DNA of 9,670 nucleotides, taken from an uncultured Bacteroidota bacterium. GTDB lineage: Bacteria; Bacteroidota; Bacteroidia; Flavobacteriales; Flavobacteriaceae. Where the stretch lies: the NCBI GenBank assembly GCA_902628605.1, contig CACONV010000029.1, positions 1 to 9,670 of the forward strand, given 5' to 3'. Positions 8,998 to 9,670 of this stretch are shown here, piece by piece. Position 1 is the first letter of the stretch. Each line of letters starts with the position of its first letter. Both the position numbers and the translations under genes were made by a program. Under the pieces are notes generated by a model. It had not been told where the DNA came from. It saw nothing but the letters and a program-made list of their open reading frames with translations, and did no database searches.

Positions 8998-9014
8998 TTT
9001 GCCATTCAAACTAA
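8994..9014. terminator. Hairpin across the convergent gene ends, possible bidirectional terminator
   Basis: TTAGTTTG (8994-9001) and CAAACTAA (9007-9014) are perfect 8-bp arms around a 5-nt loop, CCATT. The repeat contains both stop codons: TAG of the flavoenzyme (8995-8997) and TAG of the HxlR gene (9013-9011). The spacer between the genes is only 13 bp. No T-tract follows on either strand, so termination efficiency is doubtful. Confidence 0.5.
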
Positions 9015-9436
9015 CTAAGCTGAAGTTTAGATTTAATTTTTTTGTACTTTTCAACAACTTCTTTTATTCTTGCGTTTTTGTCCTTCTGCAAGCTTTTGAT
9101 AACCTTTTTTCCACGATCGTTGAATTCATTATTTAAATTTTTAGCACTCCATAACATCAATTCACTCATTACAGGATAAAGACCCATTCCTTTATCGGTC
9201 AGATAATAACATTTTTCTTTTTTGTTGTCTTTACGATATTTAAAGTCTAATATTTGGTTATTTTTTAACCATTTTAGCCTTTGCGATAAAATATTTGAAG
9301 CAATTTTCTCGGGCCCATTCATAAAGTCTTTAAAAGTAGTTTTACCATTTAATAAATCTCTAATTACAACTAAAGACCATTTGTCCCCCACAATATCAAG
9401 GGCGTTACTCATAGGACATCCACTTCTATAAAACAT
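9011..9436 (-). CDS. HxlR-type winged-helix transcriptional regulator
   Basis: This is a 141-residue DNA-binding protein of the HxlR/YodB (MarR-like winged helix) family. The signature GCPMSNALDIVGDKWSLVVI (6-25) leads into the first helices. The recognition region is in KIASNILSQRLKWL (44-57), and the wing ends in CYYLTDKG (76-83). Cys7 sits at the position of the redox- or electrophile-sensing cysteine known in YodB and several relatives, so sensing of oxidants or quinones is plausible but inferred. The tail from about residue 105 is rich in Lys and Glu and may be helical. The ATG at 9436 gives the usual N-terminus. The gene converges on the flavoenzyme gene, and its upstream region carries several inverted repeats that could be autoregulatory sites. 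Targets are unknown; the neighbouring redox genes are candidates. Confidence 0.93.
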   Translation of the reverse strand: MFYRSGCPMSNALDIVGDKWSLVVIRDLLNGKTTFKDFMNGPEKIASNILSQRLKWLKNNQILDFKYRKDNKKEKCYYLTDKGMGLYPVMSELMLWSAKNLNNEFNDRGKKVIKSLQKDKNARIKEVVEKYKKIKSKLQLS

Positions 9437-9468
9437 AACTAAAATTAAAAAATTTGTTTAATAAAACA

Positions 9469-9480
9469 CCAAATTTTTGG
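9469..9480. promoter_or_regulatory. Candidate HxlR autoregulatory operator
   Basis: CCAAATTTTTGG is an inverted repeat with 5-bp arms and a 2-bp centre. It overlaps a second repeat, CAAATT (9470-9475) and AATTTG (9483-9488). It lies 33 bp upstream of the HxlR start codon. Family members often bind palindromes in their own promoters, but no consensus for this protein is known to me. Confidence 0.3.
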
Positions 9481-9493
9481 CCAATTTGTCAAA

Positions 9494-9509
9494 CAAAAAC
9501 CAGTTTTTG
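9494..9509. promoter_or_regulatory. Second inverted repeat upstream of the HxlR gene
   Basis: CAAAAAC and GTTTTTG are perfect 7-bp arms separated by CA. This compact palindrome lies 58 bp upstream of the HxlR start and could be an operator or part of the promoter region. Function is inferred only from position and symmetry. Confidence 0.3.
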
Positions 9510-9550
9510 ATTTATTCAATACAATCATCAATCTATTTCTATTGATATAA

Positions 9551-9576
9551 TAATAAAATTATAAACAATTTTATTA
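9551..9576. repeat. AT-rich perfect inverted repeat
   Basis: The 10-bp arms TAATAAAATT and AATTTTATTA are perfectly complementary across a 6-bp spacer. The element has only A/T pairs, so as RNA it would be weak. It lies between the HxlR upstream repeats and the terminator-like hairpin at the window end. Confidence 0.45.
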
Positions 9577-9577
9577 C

Positions 9578-9608
9578 TTGCATTTTGAAATTATTATTAA
9601 TAGTTTTA
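9578..9608 (+). promoter_or_regulatory. Candidate Bacteroidota-type promoter on the plus strand
   Basis: TTG (9578-9580) followed after 20 bp by TAGTTTTA (9601-9608) approximates the TTTG-N19-21-TAnnTTTG arrangement, with one mismatch in the -7 box. A transcript from here would reach the hairpin at 9642 within about 30 nt. In such AT-rich DNA a chance match is quite possible. Confidence 0.25.
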
Positions 9609-9641
9609 CAAACTAACTATAACTAGTTCCTTTCAGAACTC

Positions 9642-9670
9642 AAACCCCAAGTTTTTTAATTTGGGGTTTT
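9642..9670 (+). terminator. Strong intrinsic terminator at the window edge
   Basis: AAACCCCAA (9642-9650) pairs perfectly with TTGGGGTTT (9661-9669) around a 10-nt T-rich loop. The right arm runs into a T-tract cut by the window end. The shape best fits termination of a plus-strand transcript, though no plus-strand gene precedes it. It may also work in reverse for a gene entering from the right. Confidence 0.75.

Larger units (their letters stand above)
9437..9641. other. Gene-free, repeat-rich intergenic region upstream of the HxlR gene
   Basis: No plausible open frame, tRNA or rRNA is visible here, and there is no ATG on the plus strand. The region is very AT-rich and holds several perfect inverted repeats: CCAAATTTTTGG (9469-9480), CAAAAAC/GTTTTTG (9494-9509), ATCAAT/ATTGAT (9527-9546), TAATAAAATT/AATTTTATTA (9551-9576) and AGTTC/GAACT (9625-9640). 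The first two lie 33-73 bp upstream of the HxlR start and could be operators. Confidence 0.6.

Noticed and set aside
9222..9431. A 69-codon plus-strand open frame
   Set aside because: It is antisense to the HxlR gene, which has a complete winged-helix signature.
9484..9489. Sigma70-like TTGACA box or similar -35 upstream of the HxlR gene on the minus strand
   Set aside because: A TTGACA string occurs here, but no TATAAT or TAnnTTTG box lies at suitable spacing and Bacteroidota promoters do not use this consensus.

Overview
The window looks like chromosomal DNA of a low-GC member of the Bacteroidota, most likely a marine or aquatic flavobacterium. The reasons are the AT-rich sequence, starts preceded by A/T-rich leaders rather than Shine-Dalgarno sites, matches to the Bacteroidota -7 element TAnnTTTG, and the gene content (a DUF2490 outer-membrane-type protein, a D-aminoacylase-like lipoprotein, and an ABC ATPase followed by what appears to be an ABC-permease/M1-peptidase fusion). 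The taxonomic call is inference from style and family resemblance.

Layout from left to right. At 1-1498, on the minus strand, an ABC-2 type exporter ATPase abuts the truncated 5' part of its permease partner. At 1577-3631, also minus, a DUF1643 gene follows a lipoprotein amidohydrolase of the N-acyl-D-amino-acid deacylase family with a 6-nt gap. A good intrinsic terminator at 3670-3695 separates this unit from katG (3715-5949, minus), a complete bifunctional catalase-peroxidase with every catalytic residue present. Upstream of katG lie a DUF2490 beta-barrel-like gene with no normal start codon at its signal peptide (6061 to about 6780) and a two-gene unit (6829-7930, minus) made of a KdgF-like cupin followed one base later by a short-chain dehydrogenase-like protein whose catalytic Tyr/Lys are replaced.

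The only plus-strand gene is a nitronate monooxygenase family flavoenzyme (8020-8997). It diverges from the cupin across an 89-bp spacer with a palindromic promoter-like element. It converges on an HxlR-type regulator (9011-9436, minus) with a hairpin covering both stop codons. The last 234 bases (9437-9670) have no gene but hold several inverted repeats and end in a strong terminator-like hairpin.

Functionally the right half has an oxidative or electrophile-stress and small-molecule redox flavour (KatG, nitronate monooxygenase-like flavoenzyme, HxlR regulator with an N-terminal Cys). The cupin resembles KdgF of uronate catabolism. No mobile element, CRISPR array, tRNA or rRNA is visible. I do not see a convincing new multigene system. 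The most unusual items are two enzymes with altered canonical active sites, the non-canonical start of the DUF2490 gene, and the repeat-rich end of the window.
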